This document shows, one piece after another, positions 9,167 to 18,352 of a DNA stretch of 64,000 nucleotides. Source of the DNA: Bacillus luti (GTDB lineage: Bacteria; Bacillota; Bacilli; Bacillales; Bacillaceae_G). The notes beneath the pieces were generated by a model, which saw nothing but the letters and a program-made list of their open reading frames with translations, made no database searches and was not told the DNA's origin. The stretch is taken from assembly GCF_001884105.1 (NCBI RefSeq), contig NZ_MACI01000003.1:1-64000 (forward strand). Reading direction: 5' to 3'. The position numbers and the translations under genes were made by a program. Within the stretch, counting starts at the first letter, position 1, and each line of letters opens with the position of its first letter.

Positions 9167-10984
9167 GTGAAATTACATAAAGCTCTTCAGCCAAGCTTTA
9201 TAAAACGAATGTACTATATGAGGTTTATCGGAACATTTGTAAAAGCGGAGAGAGAGAAGAATGGAGAAAATTTCTTTGTAAAATGTCTATCACCGGTACC
9301 ATTCACTTTACAAGAACAATTTAAAAATGAACAGTATGTATTTGAAGGTTTATGTAGCAATAAAAAAAATGAAAAAATCTTTTTGGAATTAAAGAAGAGA
9401 AAGTTAGAAAAGCAATTGGTCATGTTTCGTCTCTACTATGAAAGAGGAAATGTGTATGCGGAGTTAATATGTACAGAAGAACCGAGAGAAATAGCTACTG
9501 GTTATAAAATGATTCCAGCGCCTAAAATTTCCGATTATAAAAAAGGAGAGTCTTTAGAACGAAAACTTAGTAAAGGTTATTTATCATTTCTTATGCCAAA
9601 ATTCCCGAAAGACTTTGAGCCTCCCGAATTATTGTGGCACGATGGAAGGTTATATGGAAATATATCATTAAAGTCATCGATTAGTTCCATTGCGTATTTT
9701 GAACAGAACCGGGAATGCAAATATATAGACTTTAATGATTGGATGAAGCATGTAGAAATAGCCGTAGAAGACCAATTGTATTTTGTAAGTGATCAAGTGT
9801 ATGAGCAATTAAAAAAACGAATAACTGAAGAAGGTAAGTTAGTTGAAATAGAGGATATAAAAGTACAAAAAGATGAATGGGAATGGGATGAGCGTGAATT
9901 ATCCTTTTTACAGTATGTACAAAGTATGGTGCGCAATAAAGGGCTATATTTGGATGAAACGGATATTTATAACTTCCATATCAGTGCGAAAACAAATATG
10001 TTAACGATTCTTGGTGGAATACCGGGCGTTGGAAAATCGCGTTTCGTGCAAGCTTATGCAGAAGCACTTGGATTACAGTATGGGGAAGAATTGATTTGGA
10101 TTCCGATTTCTCCTTCGTACCAAGAACCGCATGATTTGCTTGGATATCTTCATCCAAATGGTACTTTTATAGAAAGTGAAACAAAGTTAGTTAGAGCGTT
10201 AATGAAGGCGAAAGAAAATCAAAATCAATTGTATATAATCGTTTTTGATGAAATGAATATGTCACATATTGAGCATTGGTTTACTCCATTTTTATCGGTT
10301 CTTCAACTAGAAAAGAAAAATCGTATGTTGAATTTGTATGTGGGTGCGCAGGAGCAAGAAAATCAAATTCCATCAACAATTGAAATCGGAGAAAATATTA
10401 TATTTGTAGGTACTGTAAACTTTGATGAAACAACGAAAGAGCTCTCCGATCGATTATTAGATCGAACAAATTTAATTACTCTACAAAAAATCCCGTTTTG
10501 TGAGATGGGTATTGCACAAGAGAAAGCTGTGTTACAACCACCTCTGAAAGTAACAGCGGGAGAATTTCGGATAAATTGGATTAGAAATAAAGCGATGATT
10601 GAGGTGTTTTCAGAGGAAGAGTTGGAGCTATTAGATAAGTTGCATGTTGTATTGTCATCACATGATGCGTCAAAGGGAATTTCTTTTCGATGTGCAAATG
10701 CAATTGCTACTTACTTGCAAAATATACCGTTCCAAAATAATCATTCTTATATGATTAGTAGGGAAGAGGGTTTTGATTTACAAATAAAGCAACGTGTACT
10801 AACGAAATTAAGAGGGACTGAAATGACGGTTGGCTCATTACTTTCTGAAGAAGTAAAAAGAGGAGCGACTTTAGTACCTCTTTTGCAATCTCCACTTGCA
10901 AACAGAGTCTCTACATTTGAACACTCTTTAGCATATATAAGAGAAAAACGTAGAGAACTGGAGTTGTATGGATATGCGAAATGA
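9167..10984 (+). CDS. McrB-like AAA+ ATPase/GTPase (restriction-type)
   Basis: A 605-residue protein. Residues about 1-270 are unrecognised and may hold a target-recognition domain. A C-terminal AAA+ module follows: Walker A GGIPGVGKSR near residue 285, the McrB-like DLLGYLHPNGTFIESETKLVRAL, Walker B IVFDEMNM near 360, sensor region IIFVGTVNFDETTKELSDRLLDRTN with candidate arginine fingers near 420-435, and a C-terminal lid. E. coli McrB carries an NTAD-type GTP-specificity motif; here the matching stretch reads NFDE, so nucleotide preference is open. GTG 9167 is chosen because AAGAAGGTG lies at good spacing; GTG 9158 is too close. It overlaps the nuclease gene by 17 bases, implying coupled translation. 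Confidence 0.82.
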   Translation: MKLHKALQPSFIKRMYYMRFIGTFVKAEREKNGENFFVKCLSPVPFTLQEQFKNEQYVFEGLCSNKKNEKIFLELKKRKLEKQLVMFRLYYERGNVYAELICTEEPREIATGYKMIPAPKISDYKKGESLERKLSKGYLSFLMPKFPKDFEPPELLWHDGRLYGNISLKSSISSIAYFEQNRECKYIDFNDWMKHVEIAVEDQLYFVSDQVYEQLKKRITEEGKLVEIEDIKVQKDEWEWDERELSFLQYVQSMVRNKGLYLDETDIYNFHISAKTNMLTILGGIPGVGKSRFVQAYAEALGLQYGEELIWIPISPSYQEPHDLLGYLHPNGTFIESETKLVRALMKAKENQNQLYIIVFDEMNMSHIEHWFTPFLSVLQLEKKNRMLNLYVGAQEQENQIPSTIEIGENIIFVGTVNFDETTKELSDRLLDRTNLITLQKIPFCEMGIAQEKAVLQPPLKVTAGEFRINWIRNKAMIEVFSEEELELLDKLHVVLSSHDASKGISFRCANAIATYLQNIPFQNNHSYMISREEGFDLQIKQRVLTKLRGTEMTVGSLLSEEVKRGATLVPLLQSPLANRVSTFEHSLAYIREKRRELELYGYAK

Positions 10985-12821
10985 AGAGCAGTATAAAACA
11001 GAAATTGTTGATACGAAAGAAACACTCCCTTTTGTATTGAAGTTAATTATTGGGACAGAAGGAAAAGGGGATCATATTTTATTAAATCGTCTTTGTACAT
11101 CTACTACAGCATTAGTTCAATGTATTTATAAAATACAAGAATTAAAACCGATTAGATTGCATTACTATTATGAGAATCCAGTGAATATAACTTTTATATG
11201 GAATAAAGTGTACGAGGGGCAAAAAAATATAAAAGAGTCACAATACGAAATAAATGAAAAAAAACAAAGGGTATTAATATATGAACACGGAAAAACGGAG
11301 TTCTTTTATCCATGGCGATGTGGTTTATATCATTTTGAAGTTCGTATAGAAGATAAAACGTATTACGGTGCTTTTCAAGTCGTACCAAAAAATTTTTTTG
11401 ATGATCAATTTGAAATGATTCAAAACTATGTAAAATCCATTTTAAATGAGTTAATTTTAGATAGAGGCTATTATAAAAAGACATTCTCTGCACTAAGCGA
11501 TATTGAGGATTCTTCTTATTTAGTGTTACTAAGAAAGTTGCCGCAAAAAATGAAAAAGATAAAGCAAATTTTTAAGAAGATAGAATCGAATTTTAAATTT
11601 ATACATGAATATAAATGGGAAACGAAGGAACGGAAGGCAACGCGAAAAGGAACCATAATGGCGGAAAGAAAACCTTATGCAAAATATTATAACCGCAAGT
11701 TTATAGAACAAAAAAATAGTCAGGAAAATGCATTTCTTAAATTTAAAGCGATGCAATTTTATCAGTATCTACTTGAGGCCGAAAGTTTTTTACGTCAAAC
11801 AATTGAAATTTTAGAAAGAGCAAAAAAGAAAAAATTAGAAGAATTTCAAGCTGTTAAAACGATTATGCAAACAATTGAGCGAAATGGATCTGTGACAGAT
11901 AGAGAGAAGCAAAAATATAAAAATATACATTTACTAAAAGAAGCGGATGTACGGAAAAACTCTGTGAAAATACAAGAGTATAAAATATTAGCGCATATTG
12001 TGCATGGAAGTGTACAATACTTTAAAACTTTAATGTATTCTCCATTTTGGAGAGAAGTTTCGGAAACGGGTAATATGAGTGCGAATGATTTACCTATACC
12101 ACATCAGCAATTACTGCATCATTTAGATTTACTTCCACAACATATAGAACAATCACCATCTTTACTATTTGTATATAAACCAACGTTTTTAGTGTATGAA
12201 TATTACGCTTTTTTTATCGTTATTTCAATGCTGCAGCAAATTGGTTTTGAAGCTAAGCATTCCATTCGTGAACAAATACAAGAACATTTTTATGTAGATG
12301 GATTACAAGATGGAACGACAGTAGTCTTACATCAAGAGGATATAATGGTACATGTCGCATTTAATGACTTAATTGAAACACATCCTCTTATTGCATTAAG
12401 TAAGGGGAGTAATTTTTATAATGGTGAAGATACAAAAAAGCCAGATATTCGCTTAGACGGTTATGTGAGGGAGGAAGGGAAATACGTATATAAATCCTCT
12501 ATTATTATTGAAGTGAAGTATAGCCCAATGTACAATATTTTTCAGCACGTTGGAAATACGAAAGCAACTGAGCAAATGTATAAGTACTGGTCTATAAAGT
12601 ATGTAGAAGAACAGAATGGAAAGCGAGTATTTCATCGAAGGGCAATCTATGAAGTTATCTGTGTATATCCAGGAAGTCATATGCATAGTAAAAAAATTGA
12701 ATCTGGATGTGGTGTTTTCTTGCAATTATATCCATATAAAACGAAACAAGGGGAAGAGAAATTAGCTGGAAAACATGGAATGGTTCAAATTTTTGATAAA
12801 TGGTTAAAAAGTATAAAGTAG
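10968..12821 (+). CDS. DUF2357/PD-(D/E)XK nuclease partner (McrC-like)
   Basis: A 617-residue protein. The N-terminal half resembles DUF2357, with a beta-rich opening (about 20-135) and a long helical, Lys/Glu-rich middle (about 200-320). The C-terminal part looks like PDDEXK_7 (formerly DUF524): KPDIRLDGYV supplies a candidate catalytic Asp and SIIIEVKYSP about 20 residues later supplies the E-x-K. In McrBC-type systems such a subunit cuts DNA using the AAA+ partner as motor and sensor (family knowledge). ATG 10968 sits inside the ATPase gene; ATG 10974 is an alternative with better spacing from GGAG. No methyltransferase or specificity gene is nearby, which favours a type IV-like, modification-dependent system. 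Confidence 0.8.
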   Translation: MDMRNEEQYKTEIVDTKETLPFVLKLIIGTEGKGDHILLNRLCTSTTALVQCIYKIQELKPIRLHYYYENPVNITFIWNKVYEGQKNIKESQYEINEKKQRVLIYEHGKTEFFYPWRCGLYHFEVRIEDKTYYGAFQVVPKNFFDDQFEMIQNYVKSILNELILDRGYYKKTFSALSDIEDSSYLVLLRKLPQKMKKIKQIFKKIESNFKFIHEYKWETKERKATRKGTIMAERKPYAKYYNRKFIEQKNSQENAFLKFKAMQFYQYLLEAESFLRQTIEILERAKKKKLEEFQAVKTIMQTIERNGSVTDREKQKYKNIHLLKEADVRKNSVKIQEYKILAHIVHGSVQYFKTLMYSPFWREVSETGNMSANDLPIPHQQLLHHLDLLPQHIEQSPSLLFVYKPTFLVYEYYAFFIVISMLQQIGFEAKHSIREQIQEHFYVDGLQDGTTVVLHQEDIMVHVAFNDLIETHPLIALSKGSNFYNGEDTKKPDIRLDGYVREEGKYVYKSSIIIEVKYSPMYNIFQHVGNTKATEQMYKYWSIKYVEEQNGKRVFHRRAIYEVICVYPGSHMHSKKIESGCGVFLQLYPYKTKQGEEKLAGKHGMVQIFDKWLKSIK

Positions 12822-12826
12822 TAAAA

Positions 12827-12855
12827 GAAATCCTTTTTCATAAAGGATTTTTTTA
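12827..12855 (+). terminator. Terminator of the McrBC-like operon
   Basis: AAATCCTTT/AAAGGATTT stem followed by a T run, six bases after the nuclease gene. Confidence 0.9.
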
Positions 12856-13099
12856 GATTAAGAAGAATTATATGCTGTATAGACAGATGCACGATGTGTT
12901 TTGAATTTGTAAAATGAGACACAAATGTTGAGAAAAGAACTGTGCATGTGGGATAAAAGACGATTATGTTGGAATTTAATTCATTTTGCAGAATATAATA
13001 AGTCATAAATATTTTTAGTTGCATACGAAGATTTGTTCTTATATGATAGATAGTGAAAGCGTTGTCAAAACAGAGCGGCGATGGGAAAGGCGGTTAAAT

Positions 13100-13696
13100 A
13101 TGTTCCAGCGTGTTCAAACAAAGGAAGAACATTTTTGGTTCGAGCAACTATGGGGAGATTTTTGTGAAGAAAGAAACTTAATGTTTGTAGAACGTAATTT
13201 AAATCCATCACGATTTTTATTAATAGAGGATGAACATCATATTGGTACAGTAGAATGTATTAAGTATACGGTACCCGAACAATCGAATTCTGAGTTTTTC
13301 TATCCGTTTTCTAAAAATGAACTAGTGAAAGATTTGAAGAATGTGTATGAAATAGGTAAGTTAAGTATTGCGAAAACGTCTCGTGGGAGAGGGCATTTCA
13401 AAAGGTTAACAGCTATTTTATTTGTGCATGCATTAGAAACGAAAGCGGAATGGTATATTGCAGCAGTTACAAAAAGAATGTATATGTATTTACTTACACT
13501 CGGTTTTCCAATTGAGCCGATTGATAATCCATTTCAGTTTCATGATACTTTACAAGGTGTACCAGTACGAATTCATGCTCGAAAAGGGGTTACCCATTTG
13601 TATTCTTTAAAAGAATTTCGCGATGTAATTCAAGGGAATGCACATGCGCAAGCATTAATTGCAGAATACAGTAAAAATATTATGTTAACAAAATAA
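13100..13696 (+). CDS. GNAT-like acyltransferase
   Basis: A 198-residue cytosolic protein resembling the GNAT or autoinducer-synthase-like acyltransferase fold. The core EIGKLSIAKTSRGRGHFKRLTAILFVHALE contains an R-G-x-G-like acyl-CoA pyrophosphate loop, followed by a helix and the YIAAVTKRMYMYLLTLGFPI strand. The start is placed at ATG 13100 because AAAGGCGG lies about 8 bases before it; the frame is open further upstream to a TTG near 13019 without a good site. It follows the McrBC-like operon but has its own upstream region, so no functional link is claimed. Substrate unknown. Confidence 0.7.
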   Translation: MFQRVQTKEEHFWFEQLWGDFCEERNLMFVERNLNPSRFLLIEDEHHIGTVECIKYTVPEQSNSEFFYPFSKNELVKDLKNVYEIGKLSIAKTSRGRGHFKRLTAILFVHALETKAEWYIAAVTKRMYMYLLTLGFPIEPIDNPFQFHDTLQGVPVRIHARKGVTHLYSLKEFRDVIQGNAHAQALIAEYSKNIMLTK

Positions 13697-13756
13697 AGAG
13701 AAGTGAATATGTATAAGTATAGAGAATGATATTAATAGGATATAATTCTTTATAAA

Positions 13757-13787
13757 AAAAGACCCTTATTGTTTAAATAAGGGTCTA
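13757..13787 (-). terminator. Terminator of racA
   Basis: AGACCCTTATT and its complement form a strong stem, with seven T on the minus strand, just past the racA stop. Confidence 0.9.
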
Positions 13788-13791
13788 AAAA

Positions 13792-14334
13792 TTATAATCC
13801 AAATATACTAAAAATCATTTTACGACGCTTTGGCTTCTTTTCTCTTTCATATGTCGGTTTTGAATCAGGAGTAATATATATTGGTTCTTCTTTCTTGAGG
13901 GCGGTTTCTAGCTTTTGAATTCGTTCTAACATTTCCTCCATTTCGCGGCGATGTTGTAAGAGTTGGTACGTAACGACATCATTTGCCTTATCTTGCATTT
14001 GCTCTTCCATGCGATCTAGCCTTCTCGAAATGGTGTTTAATTGAGAAGCTAGTTGCTCAAAATCATTCGATGATGAGTTTTGAACAATTGTGTTTACTTG
14101 AGTTTTTAATTCTTCAACATCACTTAATGAGGTTTTTTGAGTAGGCTGAGTGGTTTCAGTCTGTTCCATTTGAGAACGATGGTATTCCAACATTTGTTCT
14201 AGATCATTTTGTGTAAAAATAAAGTGACCATATTTATTTTTTTCTATCGTAAGATTTAATTGTTGTGCAATCCGGACAACAGCCTTTGGGCTAACACCTA
14301 ATTTTTTTGCGATAAATGGTGTTTTATATTCCAA
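13792..14334 (-). CDS. racA: Chromosome-anchoring protein RacA
   Basis: A 180-residue protein that in Bacillus binds centromere-like sites near the origin and, through DivIVA, anchors the chromosome at the cell pole when sporulation starts. The N-terminal MerR-like winged helix-turn-helix reads [24 protein letters not shown]. The middle is a coiled coil (about 90-145), and the C-terminus ends with a basic stretch and the hydrophobic tail KMIFSIFGL. The start is the TTG at 14334, seven bases after AGGAGGG on the minus strand; the frame stays open upstream but without a signal. Transcription at sporulation onset is expected from family knowledge. Confidence 0.93.
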   Translation of the reverse strand: MEYKTPFIAKKLGVSPKAVVRIAQQLNLTIEKNKYGHFIFTQNDLEQMLEYHRSQMEQTETTQPTQKTSLSDVEELKTQVNTIVQNSSSNDFEQLASQLNTISRRLDRMEEQMQDKANDVVTYQLLQHRREMEEMLERIQKLETALKKEEPIYITPDSKPTYEREKKPKRRKMIFSIFGL

Positions 14335-14693
14335 AATAATCCCTCCTATATATATCCTGTTGAATGATTTCGATCTATGAAGTAAGTTCCCTTCTAGTGT
14401 GACAAAAGAAGTGGGGAATCGGCAAAGAAAGTGTTTTTTCACGAAATTTAATTGTGAAAAATATATCGTGTATATCAAATTGTTTTGTCTTAAGAGTTAA
14501 AAGAATTTGATTTGACGTGGGGAAATGAATTAGATTATCATAATGATAAATATCTTTTTTATGTATGCATATAATATATAAAAAGGTGGTTGCTAATGTA
14601 GAATTTTGTTAGAGTATTAGAATGCTTACTTCACTTGAATAAAATTAAGTAGGAGGTGGCTTCCTTGCTTACACTGTAAGTAAGGAAAAGTAT
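14335..14693. promoter_or_regulatory. Divergent control region between racA and the CNNM gene
   Basis: This 359-base gap must carry both promoters. It holds a perfect 7-1-7 palindrome TTATCAT-A-ATGATAA at 14535-14549, close in form to Fur/PerR-family boxes though not an exact match to either. It also holds a TTTTTCAC/GTGAAAAA inverted repeat near 14437-14460, and the leader described separately at 14651-14690. Confidence 0.5.
14651..14693 (+). promoter_or_regulatory. Leader with strong SD, 4-codon ORF and SD-masking hairpin
   Basis: AGGAGGTGG at 14651-14659 is followed by TTG CTT ACA CTG TAA (14665-14679), a possible four-codon leader peptide. A 10-bp stem CCTTGCTTAC/GTAAGTAAGG (14663-14672 with 14676-14685) overlaps that ORF and buries the AAGGA that serves the main TTG start at 14694. 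Translation of the leader could open the stem. Sequence layout is seen; the mechanism is inferred. Confidence 0.45.
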
Positions 14694-16049
14694 TTGGACA
14701 TATATAGTATAAGTATAGTGATTGTTTTAATTGCCTTAACGGCATTTTTCGTTGCAGCAGAATTTGCAATTGTTAAAGTGCGAAGTTCACGAATTGACTA
14801 TTTAATTGCAGAGGGCAATAATCGCGCAACATCTGTCAAAACAGTCATTACAAACTTAGACGAATATTTATCTGCTTGTCAGCTAGGAATAACAGTTACA
14901 GCTCTAGGGATTGGGTGGTTTGGTAAACCTGCATTAAAGCAAATGTTTGACACGCTTTTTGCAAATTGGAATATTTCTACTCAGCTTGCAGACATTTTTG
15001 CTGTAATTTTAGTATTTTTGTTTATTACTTTTTTACACGTTGTAATTGGGGAATTGGCCCCAAAAACATTTGCAATTCAAAAAGCTGAACAAGTAAGTTT
15101 GTTTGTTGCCAAGCCGTTAATTTTCTTTTATCGTACTGCATTCCCATTTATTTGGATCCTTAATGGATCAGCTCGAGTCATTACGAAGTTGCTAGGGCTG
15201 AAACCACCAAAGGGACATGATGAGGTTCATTCAGAAGAAGAGTTACGGTTGTTAGTTTCAGAAAGTTATAAAAATGGCGAGATTAATCAGTCTGAATATA
15301 AATATGTAAATAAAATTTTTGAGTTTGATGATCGTATTGCAAAAGAAATAATGGTACCTCGAACTGAGATGCATATTATTAGTAAAGAAATGCCTGCTGA
15401 AGAAGCTTTGCAAAAAATGTCTCAGGAAAAATATACGAGATATCCAGTTGTAGATGGCGACAAAGACCATGTAATAGGCTTTGTAAACTTTAAAGATATT
15501 TTTACAGATTTTGTGCAGCATAAAGCTGTTAGTAAAAAGAAAGTAGAACAATATATTAGACCAATTATTTTAGTTATCGACTCGATCCCAATCCATGATT
15601 TATTTTTAAAAATGCAAAAAGAAAGAACGCATATTGCTATATTGATAGATGAATATGGTGGTACGTCTGGACTTGTTACTGTTGAAGATATTTTAGAAGA
15701 AATAGTTGGAGATATTCAAGATGAATTTGATACGGATGAACAGCCAGAAATTCAACAAGTTAGTGAAACGAAAACGATACTAGAGGGTAAAGTACTTGTT
15801 AGTGAAGTGAATACGTTATTAGGTTTAACGATTGACGATAATGGTGTTGATACAATCGGTGGTTGGATTTTAACGAAGAATATAGAGATTGCTGAAGAGG
15901 ATTCCATTGAAATTGAAAATTATAAGTTTTGTGTGAAAGAATTAGATGGACATTATATTAAAAGATTAGAAGTTACAAAAAAAGTAGAATCGATTGTTAT
16001 TTTAGAAGATGAAAAACAGATTTCGTTACAAGAACAAATTAGTTCGTAG
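14694..16049 (+). CDS. CNNM/CorC (HlyC)-family membrane protein with CBS pair
   Basis: A 451-residue membrane protein. Residues about 1-190 are a DUF21/CNNM transmembrane domain (VAAEFAIVKVRSSRI, QLGITVTALGIGWFGKPA, FLHVVIGELAPKTFAIQ). CBS motifs follow (about 215-335, including KEIMVPRTEMHII and EYGGTSGLVTVEDILEEIVGDI), then a C-terminal CorC_HlyC domain (ILEGKVLVSEVNTLLGL ... TIGGWILTK). Relatives export or sense divalent cations such as Mg2+; the metal is not determined here. The start is TTG 14694, with AAGGA at 7-base spacing but hidden in a hairpin. Paralogues in Bacillus are numerous, so no symbol is given. Confidence 0.85.
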   Translation: MDIYSISIVIVLIALTAFFVAAEFAIVKVRSSRIDYLIAEGNNRATSVKTVITNLDEYLSACQLGITVTALGIGWFGKPALKQMFDTLFANWNISTQLADIFAVILVFLFITFLHVVIGELAPKTFAIQKAEQVSLFVAKPLIFFYRTAFPFIWILNGSARVITKLLGLKPPKGHDEVHSEEELRLLVSESYKNGEINQSEYKYVNKIFEFDDRIAKEIMVPRTEMHIISKEMPAEEALQKMSQEKYTRYPVVDGDKDHVIGFVNFKDIFTDFVQHKAVSKKKVEQYIRPIILVIDSIPIHDLFLKMQKERTHIAILIDEYGGTSGLVTVEDILEEIVGDIQDEFDTDEQPEIQQVSETKTILEGKVLVSEVNTLLGLTIDDNGVDTIGGWILTKNIEIAEEDSIEIENYKFCVKELDGHYIKRLEVTKKVESIVILEDEKQISLQEQISS

Positions 16050-16075
16050 ACTCTGCTATATGGCAGAGTTTTTTT
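16050..16075 (+). terminator. Terminator after the CNNM gene
   Basis: ACTCTGC/GCAGAGT stem with a short loop and seven T directly after the stop. Confidence 0.9.
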
Positions 16076-16181
16076 GAGCATAATGTTTTTAGAGACGTAA
16101 GGGCTATGATACAATGACACAAGTCAAACCTTTCACTAGGTGAAGTATTAATGTATACATATATTCGGAAGGAGAAGAAAT

Positions 16182-17606
16182 ATGAAAAAGCATTTATATA
16201 TAAATGGAGATTGGAAGTCAGTAAATACATATAAACCATTATATGCACCATATTCTGAAGAAACGCTAGCGGAAATTGCACAAGGAACGGAAGAAGATGT
16301 TCAAGAGGCTGTAAGTTCTGCAAAAAATGCAATGAAAAAAATGAATAAATTATCTGCATACGATCGTGCGACTATATTAGAGAAGGTTGCGCAAAAAATG
16401 GATGAACGAAGAGAAGAATTTGCAGAAATTATTGCGAAAGAGGCTGCAAAACCAATACGTGCTGCAAGGGGAGAAGTAGATCGTACGGTTCAGACATACA
16501 AATTTGCAGCTGAAGAAGCGAAGCGTATATACGGTGAGACATTGCCGTTAGATGCAGCACCTGGTGCAGATGGGCGTATTGCATATACAATGCGAAAATC
16601 AATAGGCGTTATAGGAGCTATTACACCATTTAATTTCCCATTAAATTTAGTGGCGCATAAAGTTGGTCCTGCAATTGCTGCCGGAAATACAGTTGTGTTA
16701 AAACCAGCTGATCAAACGCCATTATCATCTTACGCATTAGTAGAATTATTTGAAGAGGCAGGATTGCCAAAAGGAGCTTTAAATATTATTTCTGGTCCCG
16801 GTTCAACTGTTGGTGAGGCAATAGTTACAAATGATGATGTTGCTTTCATTACTTTTACTGGAAGTCCGAAAGTTGGAATTGGAATTAAGAAAAAGGCTGG
16901 ATTAAAGCGAGTTACGTTAGAACTAGGATCAAATGCTGCAGTTATTATTGATGAAGATGTAGAATTGACAGATGAAATAATTGAACGTGTAAAATGGGGA
17001 GCATTTGTTAATAATGGACAAGTTTGTATTTCAGTACAACGTGTTTTTGTACATGAAAAGAGAATGGATGAATTTCTATCGAAGTTACAGAAAGCGATGG
17101 AAACAGTTGTTGTTGGTGATCCGCTGATTGAGGAAACAGATGTATCAGCTTTAATTTCGAAAAAAGATGTAGAGCGTATCGATAACTGGGTGCAAGAAGC
17201 AGTTAAAGAAGGAGCAAACGTTTTATATGGTGGTCACAAACGTGATGAAAGGATTTTTGAACCAACTGTCTTAACAAATGTTCCAGAGCATGTATCTGTA
17301 CAGTGCCAAGAAGTATTCGGTCCACTTATGACAGTAAATACATTTAAAGAATTTGATGAGGCCATAGAGCAAGTAAATAATTCACGTTACGGTCTACAAG
17401 CAGGCGTATTTACAAATAATTTGTTTAAAGCAATGCGTGCAATTGATGAGTTAGAAGTTGGTGGTGTCATGATAAATGATATTCCAACGTTCAGAGTAGA
17501 TCATATGCCTTACGGTGGTGTGAAAGAAAGTGGCACAGGGCGTGAAGGAATTAAATATGCAATAGAAGAAATGACAGAAATGAAATTTGTATGTATTAAA
17601 AAATAA
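16182..17606 (+). CDS. NAD(P)-dependent aldehyde dehydrogenase
   Basis: A 474-residue cytosolic aldehyde dehydrogenase, full length for the family. The cofactor-binding ITPFNFPLNLVAHKVGPAIAAGNTVVLKPA, the FTGSPKVG loop, the catalytic base in VTLELGSNAAVI and the nucleophile in NNGQVCISVQR (Cys near residue 284) are all present. The active-site flank resembles the lactaldehyde/phosphonoacetaldehyde/non-phosphorylating GAPDH branch rather than betaine aldehyde dehydrogenase, so the substrate is left open. ATG 16182 follows GGAAGGAGAAG. It is a single-gene unit with a terminator. Confidence 0.82.
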   Translation: MKKHLYINGDWKSVNTYKPLYAPYSEETLAEIAQGTEEDVQEAVSSAKNAMKKMNKLSAYDRATILEKVAQKMDERREEFAEIIAKEAAKPIRAARGEVDRTVQTYKFAAEEAKRIYGETLPLDAAPGADGRIAYTMRKSIGVIGAITPFNFPLNLVAHKVGPAIAAGNTVVLKPADQTPLSSYALVELFEEAGLPKGALNIISGPGSTVGEAIVTNDDVAFITFTGSPKVGIGIKKKAGLKRVTLELGSNAAVIIDEDVELTDEIIERVKWGAFVNNGQVCISVQRVFVHEKRMDEFLSKLQKAMETVVVGDPLIEETDVSALISKKDVERIDNWVQEAVKEGANVLYGGHKRDERIFEPTVLTNVPEHVSVQCQEVFGPLMTVNTFKEFDEAIEQVNNSRYGLQAGVFTNNLFKAMRAIDELEVGGVMINDIPTFRVDHMPYGGVKESGTGREGIKYAIEEMTEMKFVCIKK

Positions 17607-17633
17607 AGTATATAGAACTTAAGCATCACAATA

Positions 17634-17678
17634 AAAAACGAGTAGGAAATGTTTACGATTCCATACTCGTTTTTTTAT
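17634..17678. terminator. Bidirectional terminator between aldehyde dehydrogenase and yueI
   Basis: An ACGAGTA(T)GGAA-type stem is flanked by A and T runs, so it can end transcripts from both convergent genes. Confidence 0.85.
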
Positions 17679-17727
17679 TGTTTGTTTTACACTTTTTAGA
17701 ACGATTTCATTTAATAAAGTGTACCTT

Positions 17728-18120
17728 TTACTTCATTTCTTGTTTGAAAATAGCATCCTCTACATAAATTTGTTCTTTGTCAACAGCGGTGCTGTGAGCT
17801 AATACTAAACCGATTGGTGTTTCTGTACCTTTATTTTGAACAATTGTGAAAGGAACATTTTTTTCATTTGCTAATTTAATGTATTTTGATAAATGTGGGT
17901 AAGCAATGCCACCATTTAGGAATATTTGTAATGATTGAGAAGAGCGCATGCTACTAGCTACTTCAGAATATACATTACTTTGCATTACTTGACCGATAGT
18001 TAAAGCGATTTCTACTCGCTCACGTAATGTAGTTAAATACATATTACGTTCTTCTGGTTTGTTCTGCTTTTGGCCATAAATGCCTTCTTGGAGATAATCT
18101 TCCACATTTTTATTTACCAT
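17728..18120 (-). CDS. YueI-like protein (DUF1694)
   Basis: A 130-residue cytosolic protein matching the YueI/DUF1694 family of Firmicutes: NVEDYLQEGIYG at the start, then YLTTLRERVEIALTIGQVM, YLQLF-like strand LQIFLNGGIAYPHLSKYIKLA, and FTIVQNKGTETPIGLVLA. The function is unknown; the C-terminal half has a Rossmann-like look. ATG 18120 is preferred over ATG 18138 because AAAGGTG lies 8 bases before it. The gene is monocistronic and convergent with the aldehyde dehydrogenase. Confidence 0.78.
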   Translation of the reverse strand: MVNKNVEDYLQEGIYGQKQNKPEERNMYLTTLRERVEIALTIGQVMQSNVYSEVASSMRSSQSLQIFLNGGIAYPHLSKYIKLANEKNVPFTIVQNKGTETPIGLVLAHSTAVDKEQIYVEDAIFKQEMK

Positions 18121-18352
18121 ATTTTTCACACCTTTCATTTTCTATTGTACGCAAGAATGAAGCAGGATGCAAAAAAGTTGTATGAAATGTAATGAAGTTT
18201 GAACATGGGGAAGAAAAACAGGATTTATTAATATAACAATTTATTAAGAAGCGAAAAAATTTTATCAACAGATATTAACAAAATGTGACAATAATCTATT
18301 AACGAAATGCTTTTTTTGTGTTAACATTCAAAATATAAAGGGTATTCGTCGT

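Noticed and set aside
16039..16359. 106-codon minus-strand frame across the aldehyde dehydrogenase promoter
   Set aside because: It covers a terminator and a ribosome binding site of the plus strand and has no family features.
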